Below the pieces are notes generated by a model. The model had not been told where the DNA came from. It ran no database searches and was given only the letters and a program-made list of their open reading frames with translations. This document shows, piece after piece, positions 17,159-25,477 of a stretch of 64,000 bases of DNA; within the stretch, counting starts at the first letter, position 1, and each line of letters opens with the position of its first letter. The translations under genes were made by a program, and so were the position numbers. The stretch comes from Stutzerimonas sp. S1 (lineage in GTDB: Bacteria > Pseudomonadota > Gammaproteobacteria > Pseudomonadales > Pseudomonadaceae): positions 62,001 to 126,000 of the forward strand of contig NZ_JAOEIY010000002.1 in assembly GCF_025966695.1 (NCBI RefSeq), read 5' to 3'.

Positions 17159-18118
17159 TCAGATTCCGTTACGCAGGCTGAGGTCTTCCGGGTGCGGCTG
17201 CAGGTAGGCCTGGCGCTCGATGTAGTGGTGCGGGTGGCGGCGGAAGTGGTGCTTGAGCAGCGTCAGCGGCACCACCAGGGGGATGACGCCGGCGCGGTAC
17301 TGGTCGATCAGCCGGCGCATTTCGCGCCGATCCTCCGGCGCCAGTGCGTTCTTCAGGTAGCCGCTCAGGTGCTGCAGCACGTTGCTGTGGGTGCCGCGCG
17401 TGGCGGGGCGCTTCAGCGCCTGCATGAACTGGCTGAAGTACCCTGGCGCGAACTCGTCCACCGAGCAGTCGCGCAGGTTCGCCACCACCCGTCCCAGTGC
17501 GCGGTACTGCTGTGGATGCGCCGCCATCAGCTGGTACTTGTAGCGTGAGTGGAAATCGACGATGGCCTTGCGCGTCAGACCCTGTTGCTGCAGCCGTTGC
17601 CACTGCGCGTAGGCGTAGACGCGGGTGAGGAAGTTCTCGCGCAGCACTGGGTCGTTCAGGCGACCGTCTTCCTCGACCGGCAGGTCGGGGCGCGCCTCCA
17701 TCAGCGCGCGGGCGAAGATGCCGCTGCCGCCGCCGGGGACGGTGTGGCCGTTGTCGCGATAGACCTTGACCCGCTCCATGCCGCAGGACGGCGACTTCTG
17801 CATGAGGATGAAGCCGCTGATGTCGTCCAGTTGCGTGGCGATCTGCCGGCCGTAGGCGGCCAATGCGTCGGTGACGTCCAGCTCGCGGCGCACGGTGCCG
17901 CGAGCGCGGGGATTATCCGGCTCGCCGACCAGACGAATCGGCTCGCGCGGCGTGCCTAGGCCGATGGCGACCTCCGGGCAGAGCGGGACGAACTCGACAT
18001 GGCGCGCCAGCACGTCGCTGCACAGCGACGACTGTTTGTGGCCGCCGTTGAAGCGCACCGGATTACCGAGCAGGCAGGCGCTGATGGCGATTCGGGGCTT
18101 GGCGTCGTGGATGTGCAT
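17159..18118 (-). CDS. rudS: DUF523-DUF1722 fusion, RudS-like tRNA thiouridine desulfidase
   Basis: This 319-residue protein joins an N-terminal DUF523/TudS domain (residues about 8-150) to a C-terminal DUF1722 (YbgA) domain (about 200-310). The three TudS cluster Cys are present: C15 in SACLLG, C47 in PLCPE and C112 in SPSCG. They would hold a [4Fe-4S] cluster with one open iron site. TudS removes sulfur from thiouracil. RudS, the DUF1722-fused form, has been described as removing sulfur from 4-thiouridine in tRNA. The gene heads the photolyase/LitR operon directly after the operator cluster. 4-Thiouridine is the near-UV target in bacterial tRNA, so the context fits. The ATG is the first start after the promoter. 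Confidence 0.85.
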   Translation of the reverse strand: MHIHDAKPRIAISACLLGNPVRFNGGHKQSSLCSDVLARHVEFVPLCPEVAIGLGTPREPIRLVGEPDNPRARGTVRRELDVTDALAAYGRQIATQLDDISGFILMQKSPSCGMERVKVYRDNGHTVPGGGSGIFARALMEARPDLPVEEDGRLNDPVLRENFLTRVYAYAQWQRLQQQGLTRKAIVDFHSRYKYQLMAAHPQQYRALGRVVANLRDCSVDEFAPGYFSQFMQALKRPATRGTHSNVLQHLSGYLKNALAPEDRREMRRLIDQYRAGVIPLVVPLTLLKHHFRRHPHHYIERQAYLQPHPEDLSLRNGI

Positions 18119-18132
18119 GGCGTGGCCTCATC

Positions 18133-18231
18133 TTGTACAAGTAGAGATTCTGTACAACGTGAGGTCATCATAGATATTGAGTTATACAAGTCAAGTGATC
18201 ATGTACAAGTAATTGCCTAATCTTGTACAGG
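18133..18231. promoter_or_regulatory. cluster of five TTGTACAA-like repeats, likely LitR operators and light promoter
   Basis: Five copies of T(G/A)TACAA or a near match begin at 18134, 18151, 18183, 18202 and 18224, spaced 17, 32, 19 and 22 bp. On the minus strand TTGACT and TATGAT with a 16-bp gap lie inside the cluster and would start transcription near 18150 toward the rudS-like gene. The density of sites and the adjacent MerR/LitR gene suggest autoregulation. Confidence 0.72.
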
Positions 18232-18256
18232 TTAGAGCAGTGCGGGCGAGAACCGC

Positions 18257-18472
18257 TCAGTGCCAACCCATGCGCCAGCGCTGACTGTCGCGCAGTTGGC
18301 GCCAGTCGAGCCATTCGCTGCGCAGGCTGTACACCGCCTGCAGCTCGACCTGCTGCAGCACGCCGGCTTCATCGTGCTGCAGATCGATGACGAGAAAATG
18401 CTTCTCACGATTGCGTGGCTCGCAGGCTGTCCACTTGGACAGCCGGAGCTTGGCCGGATTGAAACGGTTCAC
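18257..18472 (-). CDS. TIGR02450-type Trp-rich small protein
   Basis: This 71-residue protein is read from a GTG, beginning NRFNPAKLRLSKWTA, with ending WRQLRDSQRWRMGWH. The pattern LSKWTA..P.NREKHF and the several Trp match the short Trp-rich family found near photolyase/cryptochrome genes. Function is unknown. The GTG overlaps the stop of the upstream FAD oxidoreductase by 4 nt (GTGA), so the pair is one operon. Confidence 0.75.
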   Translation of the reverse strand: MNRFNPAKLRLSKWTACEPRNREKHFLVIDLQHDEAGVLQQVELQAVYSLRSEWLDWRQLRDSQRWRMGWH

Positions 18473-19419
18473 AGGCTTGCCAGCAGCAGCTGCGCGGCTT
18501 GCTGACCACTGCGCCAGGCGCCTTCGACCGTGCCGTCCAGACACCAGTCGCCACAGGCGAACAGGCCTTGTCGCGAATCGGCCAGTGCGCCCCAGTCGTG
18601 TCTATGGGTTGGATTGGCGTACAGCCAGCGGTGGGCGAGGGCGAATTCCGGCTGTGGCAGTGGTTGTTCGAGCGTCTCGGCAAAGGCGAGTTGCAGCCGG
18701 TCGATCACCTGTTCTTTCGACAGATCGAGATACTGGCGCGTCCAGCGGTTGCTCGCCTGCAGCACCCAGGTGTCGAGCCGATTGTCACGGCCTGGTTTGG
18801 CGCTGTCGTGCGTTGCCTGTTGGAGGATTTCACCGTCGAACCGAGCGCTGTGCAGCGCGCAGGGCAACGCTTCGGTAAAGCCCAGCGCCACGGCCCACAC
18901 CGGCTCCATACTGATGCTGGCGGCACGCGAAGCCAGCACCGGTGCCGCTGTCAGCAGCGCGCCGGCCTGGGGTGCTGGCACGGCGACGATCACATGGCTG
19001 AACGGCCCGTGAACGTTTCTTTCTGCGTCGAGCAGCTGCCAGTGACGCTCGCCGCGAAATACCTCGCTGATCCGGCAGGAGAACGCTGCCGGCAGGTCGC
19101 CGAGCAGCCCGCGACTGATCGCGCTCATGCGCGGTGTGCCCAGCCAGCAGGATCGTGCGTTGCCGGCGGCAGTCCAGTCTGCGCACCAGCCAGCTGCCAC
19201 CCAGTCGCGCAGCGCGGCACAGAACGCGGGATCCTGGGCAGCGAAAGCGGGCGCACCGAGGTCCAGTGCGCCGATCTCGCTGCGTTTGCTGGACATGCGT
19301 CCGCCGCTGCCGCGGCTCTTGTCGAACAGCTGCACCGCCTGACCGGCCTGTCGCAATACGTCGGCCGCAGACAGGCCGGCCATGCCGGCGCCGATGATGG
19401 CAATCGTTTCCGGGGTCAT
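18469..19419 (-). CDS. renalase-like FAD-dependent oxidoreductase
   Basis: This 316-residue flavoprotein begins MTPETIAIIGAGMAGLSAAD (Rossmann GxGxxG). It has SRGSGGRMSSKR, a second FAD contact typical of renalase-like proteins, and a C-terminal FACGDWCLDGTVEGAWRSG motif. It probably oxidises a reduced nicotinamide or other small substrate. It is divergent from the epimerase-hemH pair and shares a likely LitR operator with it. Confidence 0.83.
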   Translation of the reverse strand: MTPETIAIIGAGMAGLSAADVLRQAGQAVQLFDKSRGSGGRMSSKRSEIGALDLGAPAFAAQDPAFCAALRDWVAAGWCADWTAAGNARSCWLGTPRMSAISRGLLGDLPAAFSCRISEVFRGERHWQLLDAERNVHGPFSHVIVAVPAPQAGALLTAAPVLASRAASISMEPVWAVALGFTEALPCALHSARFDGEILQQATHDSAKPGRDNRLDTWVLQASNRWTRQYLDLSKEQVIDRLQLAFAETLEQPLPQPEFALAHRWLYANPTHRHDWGALADSRQGLFACGDWCLDGTVEGAWRSGQQAAQLLLASL

Positions 19420-19464
19420 CGTTCACCTCCTGGTCGGACGTGCAGGCTACGGGAGCGCTAAAAG

Positions 19465-19490
19465 TTATACAATAATTTCGTTGTGTATAG
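19465..19490. promoter_or_regulatory. LitR-like operator between divergent FAD oxidoreductase and epimerase genes
   Basis: TTATACAA at 19465-19472 and TTGTGTATA at 19481-19489 form an imperfect inverted repeat in an AT-rich patch within GC-rich flanks. It resembles the TTGTACAA elements at the other promoters of the island. TATAAC/TATACA elements here could serve as -10 boxes on either strand. Confidence 0.6.
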
Positions 19491-19542
19491 GTGTATGCTG
19501 ATAATCAGCAACCCATCCCGCGAGGGCAACGAGGAGATCTGC

Positions 19543-20469
19543 ATGAACATCCTGCTGACTGGCGGTACCGGCTTGATCGGACGGGCGCTGTGCAAGCACT
19601 GGTCCGAGCAGGGTCACAGCCTGTGGGTGTGGAGTCGCACACCGGAACGGGTGGCGGAGCTGTGCGGCCCGCAAGTCCGCGGTATCGGCGCATTGCACGA
19701 ACTCGATTCGCAGCCGTTGGACGCCGTGGTCAACCTGGCCGGTGCGCCCATTGCTGACCGGCCGTGGACCAACGCGCGGCGGACGTTGCTCTGGCAGAGC
19801 CGCGTGCAGCTGACGGAACGGCTGGTGGACTGGCTGGCGCAGCGCACGCAGAAGCCGGAGGTGTTGATCTCCGGCTCCGCGGTGGGCTGGTATGGCGATG
19901 GTGGCGAGCACACCCTGACCGAGGACAATCAGGCGGTGGCCAGCGACTTCGCCAGCCAGCTCTGCGATGCCTGGGAAGAAACCGCGCGCGAGGCGGAGGC
20001 GCTGGGCATTCGCGTGGTGCTGGTGCGCACCGGGTTGGTACTGGCCCGCGATGGCGGTTTCCTGCAGCGGCTGTTGCCCGTGTTCCGAATGGGGCTCGGC
20101 GGGCGCATCGGCAGCGGTCGCCAGTGGATGCCGTGGATTCACCTCGAAGATCAAATCGGCCTGATTGATTTTCTTCTGCACCAGTCCCAGGCCCGCGGCC
20201 CCTACAATGCCTGCGCGCCACGGCCGGTGCGCAACCTGGAGTTCACCCGAGTGCTTGGCCACGTGCTGCATCGTCCCGCGCTATTGCCGGTGCCGGCGCC
20301 GCTGTTGAGGCTAGGGTTGGGCGAACTTGCCGGCCTGCTGCTTGGCGGTCAGCGGGCGCTGCCGGCGCGCGTGCAGGCGCAGGGCTACGGTTTTCGCTTT
20401 CACGATCTGGATGCGGCGCTGGCGGACCTGTTGACGCAGCCCGGCTCCCAGCGTTTGCGCCATGTGTGA
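19543..20469 (+). CDS. TIGR01777 family NAD(P)-binding epimerase-like protein
   Basis: This 308-residue extended SDR starts MNILLTGGTGLIGRAL (GxxGxxG). It has ISGSAVGWYG and PWIHLEDQIGLIDFLL, typical of the YfcH/TIGR01777 family. The C-terminal third has the DUF1731-like segment RVQAQGYGFRFHDLDAAL. The substrate is unknown. The start was chosen for GAGGAG 7-12 nt upstream. hemH follows after 63 nt, probably in the same transcript. Confidence 0.88.
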   Translation: MNILLTGGTGLIGRALCKHWSEQGHSLWVWSRTPERVAELCGPQVRGIGALHELDSQPLDAVVNLAGAPIADRPWTNARRTLLWQSRVQLTERLVDWLAQRTQKPEVLISGSAVGWYGDGGEHTLTEDNQAVASDFASQLCDAWEETAREAEALGIRVVLVRTGLVLARDGGFLQRLLPVFRMGLGGRIGSGRQWMPWIHLEDQIGLIDFLLHQSQARGPYNACAPRPVRNLEFTRVLGHVLHRPALLPVPAPLLRLGLGELAGLLLGGQRALPARVQAQGYGFRFHDLDAALADLLTQPGSQRLRHV

Positions 20470-20532
20470 AAATACCGCGTCGCTTGCAGGGCAGAGCGGC
20501 GCGATTCCCCCATCAGTAGTCAGGAATGTTGC

Positions 20533-21558
20533 ATGACAGAGCAGGCGTTGTTGTTGGTCAATCTCGGCTCCCCGGCCTCCACCGAAGTGGCCGACGTGCG
20601 CCGCTACCTCAACCAGTTCCTCATGGACCCCTATGTCGTCGACCTGCCTTGGCCGCTACGTCGTCTGCTGGTATCGCTGATCCTGATCAAGCGTCCGGAA
20701 CAGTCCGCCCATGCCTATTCCTCGATCTGGTGGCCGGAAGGTTCGCCGCTGGTGGTGTTGAGCCGGCGGCTGCAGGAGGCGGTGCGACCGTTCTGGCCGC
20801 AGGGGCCGGTGGAACTGGCGATGCGTTACGGCGAGCCGTCCATCGAGAGCACGCTGACCCGCCTGGCCGGGCAGGGCATCACCCAGGTCACCCTGGCGCC
20901 GCTCTATCCGCAATTCGCCGACAGCACCACCACCACGGTGATTCAGGAGGCGCGGCGGGTGATCCGCGAGCACGGGCTCAAGCTGCAACTGTCGATCCTG
21001 CAGCCGTTCTACGATCAGCCGGAATACCTCGACGCGCTGACGGCAAGCGCCAGGCCGTATCTGGAACAGGGTTTCGATCACCTGTTGCTGAGCTTTCACG
21101 GTCTCCCGGAGCGCCATCTGCACAAGAGCGATCCCACCGGGGCGCATTGCCTCAAGGGTGATGACTGCTGCCAGCGGGCCGAAGGCGAGGTGCTTGCCAG
21201 CTGCTATCGCGCGCAGTGCATGCGTACCGCCGCCGGCTTCGCCGAGCGCGCGGGGCTGCGTGACGATCAGTGGTCGGTGTCCTTCCAGTCGCGCCTGGGA
21301 CGGGCGAAGTGGATCGAGCCCTACACCGAAACGCGCCTGGATGAGCTGGCGCAGCAGGGCGTGAAGAAGCTGCTGGTGATGTGTCCGGCGTTCGTTGCTG
21401 ACTGCATCGAGACGCTCGAGGAGATCGGCGATCGCGGTCGCGAGCAGTTCGTCGAGGCCGGTGGCGAAGAGCTGCTGCTGGTGCCCTGCCTGAATACGCA
21501 CGAGGACTGGGTGCAGGCGCTCGTCGCGCTGTGTCGCCGCGCACCACAGGAGTTATAA
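20533..21558 (+). CDS. hemH: ferrochelatase
   Basis: This 341-residue ferrochelatase inserts Fe2+ into protoporphyrin IX at the inner face of the membrane. [11 protein letters not shown] (catalytic His) and [15 protein letters not shown] (conserved Glu region) are present, together with [10 protein letters not shown]. The length matches the family. In this island it follows the light-regulated epimerase gene. Protoporphyrin IX is a strong photosensitiser, so induction of hemH by light would lower singlet oxygen formation; this is an inference. Confidence 0.95.
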   Translation: MTEQALLLVNLGSPASTEVADVRRYLNQFLMDPYVVDLPWPLRRLLVSLILIKRPEQSAHAYSSIWWPEGSPLVVLSRRLQEAVRPFWPQGPVELAMRYGEPSIESTLTRLAGQGITQVTLAPLYPQFADSTTTTVIQEARRVIREHGLKLQLSILQPFYDQPEYLDALTASARPYLEQGFDHLLLSFHGLPERHLHKSDPTGAHCLKGDDCCQRAEGEVLASCYRAQCMRTAAGFAERAGLRDDQWSVSFQSRLGRAKWIEPYTETRLDELAQQGVKKLLVMCPAFVADCIETLEEIGDRGREQFVEAGGEELLLVPCLNTHEDWVQALVALCRRAPQEL

Positions 21559-21562
21559 GCAA

Positions 21563-21592
21563 GCGCGTCCGCCCGCTCCGGGCGGGCGGCGC
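21563..21592. terminator. GC-rich hairpin between convergent hemH and GGDEF-EAL genes
   Basis: CCGCCCG-CTC-CGGGCGG (21569-21585) sits in the 37-bp gap between convergent genes. There is no clear T-run, so termination would be weak or factor-aided. Confidence 0.4.
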
Positions 21593-21595
21593 GCC

Positions 21596-24253
21596 TCAGC
21601 TGTCCACGGCTTCGCTGGTCATTAAGTCGTGGGCCACTCGCTCGAACTCGGCGATCGGCATGGGTTTGCCGAACAGATAGCCCTGGAAACGGTGGCAGCC
21701 ATTGGCGAGCAGCAGCGCCCGCTGCTGTTCGTTCTCCACGCCCTCGGCAATGACTTCCAGGCCCAGTCCGGCGGCCAGTGCGCACGTCGCGCGGACGATG
21801 GTCAGGCTGGCGGCATCCCCGGGCAGGCCGTGGACGAAGGCCTGGTCGATCTTCAGCTGATCCAGCGGCAGTTGCTGCAGGTAGCTCATCGACGAGTAGC
21901 CGGTACCGAAGTCGTCGATGGAGAAGCGGATGCCGTGTGCCTTCAGCTGGTTCATCCGCGCGATGGCCTCGGGCATGTTGTCCAGCAGCAAGGTTTCGGT
22001 CAGTTCCAGCTTGAGCCGCTGCGGGTTAGCGCCGCTGCGCTGGAGCAGGTCGAGCAGGCGGGTGATGAAGTTGTCTTGGTAGAGCAGGTGGGCGCTGAGA
22101 TTTACGGCCAATGTCAATTCGGCGAAGTGCGGATGCCCGGCCCAGGCGGCGAGTTGGTCGCAGGCCTGCTTTAGCACCACGATGTCCAGCTCGTGAATCA
22201 ACCCGGCATGCTCGGCCTGGCCGATGAATGCGCCCGGGCTCAGCAGACCGCGTTGCGGATGCCGCCAGCGCACCAGGGCCTCGGCGCCGATCAGACCGCG
22301 GCGCTGTTCCAGCTGAGGCTGGAAATGCAGGACGAACTCGCTGGCGGTCAGGCCCTGACGGATTTCCTCCTCCAGCCGCAGACGATCCTGCACGGCCTGC
22401 TGCATGTGTGGATCGAAGAAGCGCAAAGCGTTCTTGCCCGACATCTTCGCTTCGTACATCGACATGTCGGCGCGTTTCATCAGCTCTTCGCTGCTGCTAT
22501 CGTCTTCGCCGAACAGCACGACGCCGATGCTGGCGCTGCTGTGCAGGCTCAGGTCATCGATCCGGTACGGCTGGTCCAGCGAGATGAGCAACTTCATGCC
22601 GATGTGCTCGGCCAGGGTCGCGGCCTGCTCGGGGTCGCTCGCCAGGCTCTCGAGCATCACCACGAACTCGTCGCCGCCCAGGCGCGCCACGGTATCGCTG
22701 GCGCGGACCTCGGCAGTCAGGCGTGCGGCTGCCAGTTGCAGCACCTCGTCGCCGGTCTGGTGACCGTGCAGATCGTTGATGTTCTTGAAATTGTCCAAGT
22801 CGATGAACATCAGCGCGCCGAGCTGGCCGCTGCGAGTACTGCTGGCCATTGCCTGCCGCAGTCGATCGAGCAGCAGCCGGCGGTTGGGCAGGCTGGTCAG
22901 CGGGTCATAGAAGGCCAGATGGTGGATGCGTTCTTCGGCGACCTTGCGGTCGGTGATGTCGGTGAAGGCAGCGACGTAGTGACTGATCGTGCCCTTGGCG
23001 TTGCGCACTGAACTGATGGTGAGCCACTCGGGAAACACTTCGCCACTCTTGCGGCGGTTCCAGATTTCGCCCGACCAGGTGCCTGTGGCCGCGATGCTGG
23101 CCCACATCGCCCGGTAGAAATCCGGCCCATGCTTGCCGGAGGTCAGCAGGCTGGTGGTTTGCCCCACGGCTTCCTCGGCACTGTAGCCACTGATCTCGGT
23201 GAACGCCTTGTTGACTCGGATGATGCGGTTGTCCGCGTCGGTGATCAGCATCCCCTGTTGCGATTCGAAGGCGATCGCGGCGATGCGCTGTTCCAGCTCC
23301 GCATTGACGCGATCGGTGACGTCGCGACTGAGCCAGACCACTGCACGCTTCTCGGTGTCCGGCATGTCCAGCGGCAGCGCGCGTCCCTCGAAGACCTTCT
23401 GGCCGCCGAGGGTCGCCATCGAGTACTCGATCAGCTGCGGGCTGCTGCTCTGCAGGGTCTGGTGGATGAACTCGAGGAAACGCTGCTCCTCGGCCGGCGA
23501 CATCACATCGTGCAGGCGGCGCCCCATAAGCCGGGCGGCATCGTCATACAGCAGGCTGCGTTCGGAGCAGATGATGTCCAGGTAACGGCCATCCTCGTCG
23601 ATCACCAGCAGCAGGTCCGGGAGCGCATCGGCGATGGCACGCATGCGCGCTTCGCTGAATTTCAGGGCCTGCTCGGTCTCGTTGCGTTTGATCAGGTCCT
23701 TGATCAACAGGCCGAGTGCCGCGGTGGCTGGCGGCAGCGCCAGCATCATCGACCAGGCGACATTGTGTACGGCCGGCAGCCCGATCGACGATGGCAGCAA
23801 CAGCAGCACCAATGCCAGCGTGCAGAGATGCAGCACAATGCCGAACCCCAGTAGCTGCCAGGGCCCGATGTCCAGCATGCCGCGGCGATAGGCGCTGCGG
23901 TAGGCGAGGCCGAGCACAATCGGCATGACCACGTTGGCCAGACCCGGCAACACGCCGACGCCGCCGATCCAGATGCGGAAGCCGCCAGCGAGGAGGCCGG
24001 CGATGCCGGCCACCAGCGGACCGCCGAACAGGCCGGCCATGCTCAGTACCACGGTGCGCGCATCGAAGACCAGGCCGTCCTGGGCCGCGCTGGGGATCAT
24101 CATGCCGACGATGCACGCGGCGCCGAACCACACGCCGGCCAGATACTGCGCCGAGAGCGCGTGGCGCCGGGTCCAGTCGCGGGAGCTGAAGGCGAGCAGC
24201 CAGCACAGCGCGAACAGAACGATGGTGTTTTCTACGAGGGTGTTGGTTATCAA
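21596..24253 (-). CDS. membrane GGDEF-EAL cyclic-di-GMP enzyme with PAS domains
   Basis: This 885-residue protein has an N-terminal block of about six hydrophobic helices resembling 5TMR-LYT sensors (residues about 5-190). Two PAS regions follow (about 200-310 and 325-440), then GGDEF with intact LGGDEF and an upstream RASD inhibitory site, and EAL with EALVRW and DDFGTGYS. Both the cyclase and phosphodiesterase sites look intact. The signal is unknown. The only start near the 5' end is TTG at 24253, immediately after an in-frame TAG. It lies between hemH (convergent) and the LOV gene (same strand, 151 bp upstream), so it may be part of a light-responsive output. Confidence 0.85.
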   Translation of the reverse strand: MITNTLVENTIVLFALCWLLAFSSRDWTRRHALSAQYLAGVWFGAACIVGMMIPSAAQDGLVFDARTVVLSMAGLFGGPLVAGIAGLLAGGFRIWIGGVGVLPGLANVVMPIVLGLAYRSAYRRGMLDIGPWQLLGFGIVLHLCTLALVLLLLPSSIGLPAVHNVAWSMMLALPPATAALGLLIKDLIKRNETEQALKFSEARMRAIADALPDLLLVIDEDGRYLDIICSERSLLYDDAARLMGRRLHDVMSPAEEQRFLEFIHQTLQSSSPQLIEYSMATLGGQKVFEGRALPLDMPDTEKRAVVWLSRDVTDRVNAELEQRIAAIAFESQQGMLITDADNRIIRVNKAFTEISGYSAEEAVGQTTSLLTSGKHGPDFYRAMWASIAATGTWSGEIWNRRKSGEVFPEWLTISSVRNAKGTISHYVAAFTDITDRKVAEERIHHLAFYDPLTSLPNRRLLLDRLRQAMASSTRSGQLGALMFIDLDNFKNINDLHGHQTGDEVLQLAAARLTAEVRASDTVARLGGDEFVVMLESLASDPEQAATLAEHIGMKLLISLDQPYRIDDLSLHSSASIGVVLFGEDDSSSEELMKRADMSMYEAKMSGKNALRFFDPHMQQAVQDRLRLEEEIRQGLTASEFVLHFQPQLEQRRGLIGAEALVRWRHPQRGLLSPGAFIGQAEHAGLIHELDIVVLKQACDQLAAWAGHPHFAELTLAVNLSAHLLYQDNFITRLLDLLQRSGANPQRLKLELTETLLLDNMPEAIARMNQLKAHGIRFSIDDFGTGYSSMSYLQQLPLDQLKIDQAFVHGLPGDAASLTIVRATCALAAGLGLEVIAEGVENEQQRALLLANGCHRFQGYLFGKPMPIAEFERVAHDLMTSEAVDS

Positions 24254-24404
24254 CTAACGTCATCCAAGGGCGCGAAACGCCCGACTGCAGGAGGCTATGG
24301 CGGAATGCCATTATCCCATAAAACCAGGGCGGCAGCGTGCAGGAGCCGCCCGGCGGGGCCCATGCATCGACGTTTGGTAGAGGTGTGGCGGTGAGGGGGT
24401 ATGG

Positions 24405-24851
24405 TTAGCTTGGTTGTTGCGCGAGTTGCGCCTTGAGTTCACGAACCTCGGCTTCCAGCGCCGCGACCCGCTGCAACGCCTCTACCTCGGCGGTTACGTC
24501 CTTCTGGATGCCGATGAAGTAGGTCAGCTGGTCGCCTTCGTTGAAGACCGGGGTGATCGACAGCTCGTTCCAGAACGGCGTGCCGTCCTTGCGATAGTTG
24601 CGGATCACCTGACGGCATGGGCGGTTGTTCTTCACCGCCTCGCGAATGGCCTGCAGGCCCGCCTGATCGCGGTCATCGCCCTGCAGGAAGCGGCAGTCCC
24701 GGTAGAGGATGTCGTCGACGCTATAGCCAGTGAGGCGCTCGAAGGCCGGGTTGGCGTAGATCAGGATGTTGTCGTCGCCTTCCTGCTCGGCAACCACGAT
24801 TCCGTCGTTGGAGGCTTCGATTACCAGTTGCAGCAGCTTGGCATTGATCAT
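24405..24851 (-). CDS. short LOV blue-light photoreceptor
   Basis: This 148-residue protein is a single LOV domain plus a C-terminal amphipathic helix. The flavin-adduct Cys is C53 in YRDCRFLQGDDRDQ, followed by NYRKDGTPFWNELSITPV and YFIGIQKDVT. It is close in layout to the PpSB-LOV proteins of P. putida, including the Cys position. It has no effector domain; its last 25 residues look like a coiled coil for dimerisation. It likely signals blue light to the class II LitR regulators. It lies 98 bp downstream of the folE-to-lipoprotein operon and may be cotranscribed. Confidence 0.93.
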   Translation of the reverse strand: MINAKLLQLVIEASNDGIVVAEQEGDDNILIYANPAFERLTGYSVDDILYRDCRFLQGDDRDQAGLQAIREAVKNNRPCRQVIRNYRKDGTPFWNELSITPVFNEGDQLTYFIGIQKDVTAEVEALQRVAALEAEVRELKAQLAQQPS

Positions 24852-24949
24852 GGCGCGACATCCTGAAGGGGCATGCGGCGCATTCTAGAACAACTTGGCC
24901 CGATCTAGCGCCCGGGCCTGGCTGACAGAATGCGTCGAGTGCCGCTGGC

Positions 24950-25477
24950 CTAGTCGGCCTGCCGGCGGAAGAACAGCGTGACCTGCCCGAGCTCGACGCC
25001 GAACTTGCTCATGAACGAGCGATTGGCCAGGGTGTTTTCGTCGATCAGGTACATCCAGTCATCGAAGTCCACCTCGTAGACCTTGTCATCGACCGGCAGG
25101 CTGAGCACATAGCGCCAGCGCAGGGCGTTGCCTGCCACCTCGCCGCGCGCTTCGCCGATCACATCGGCCGCCGTGCCGCGCCACTGACCGGGACTGTGCT
25201 CGGTCAGGGTCCAGACACGTTGTTGGGTGGTGCCGTCGCTGTAGCGGAAGTGCTCGTCGAGAATCAGTCTGTCGCCCTCGAGGCGGCCGGTGATTTCCAC
25301 GTGAAAGCGCTTGATGACCTCACCGGAACGCTTCTCGAACATGCCCCAGGCATCGACCTTGCCGACAAAATATTCACGCAGATCCAGCTGCGGCTTCTCG
25401 TTGCGGTAATGCTCGACCTCGACGGCCGTGCAGCTGAGCAGCAGCAGGCAACAGGCCAGAATCAATGCCTTCTTCAT
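24950..25477 (-). CDS. DUF3833 lipoprotein
   Basis: This 175-residue protein has a lipoprotein signal peptide MKKALILACCLLLLSC and a lipocalin-like body, including SDGTTQQRVWTLTEHSPGQW and VDFDDWMYLIDENTL, typical of DUF3833. Such proteins are found in gene sets with FAD oxidases and CFA-like enzymes and may bind lipids in the outer membrane or periplasm. Its ATG overlaps the MFS stop by 4 nt. Confidence 0.82.
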   Translation of the reverse strand: MKKALILACCLLLLSCTAVEVEHYRNEKPQLDLREYFVGKVDAWGMFEKRSGEVIKRFHVEITGRLEGDRLILDEHFRYSDGTTQQRVWTLTEHSPGQWRGTAADVIGEARGEVAGNALRWRYVLSLPVDDKVYEVDFDDWMYLIDENTLANRSFMSKFGVELGQVTLFFRRQAD

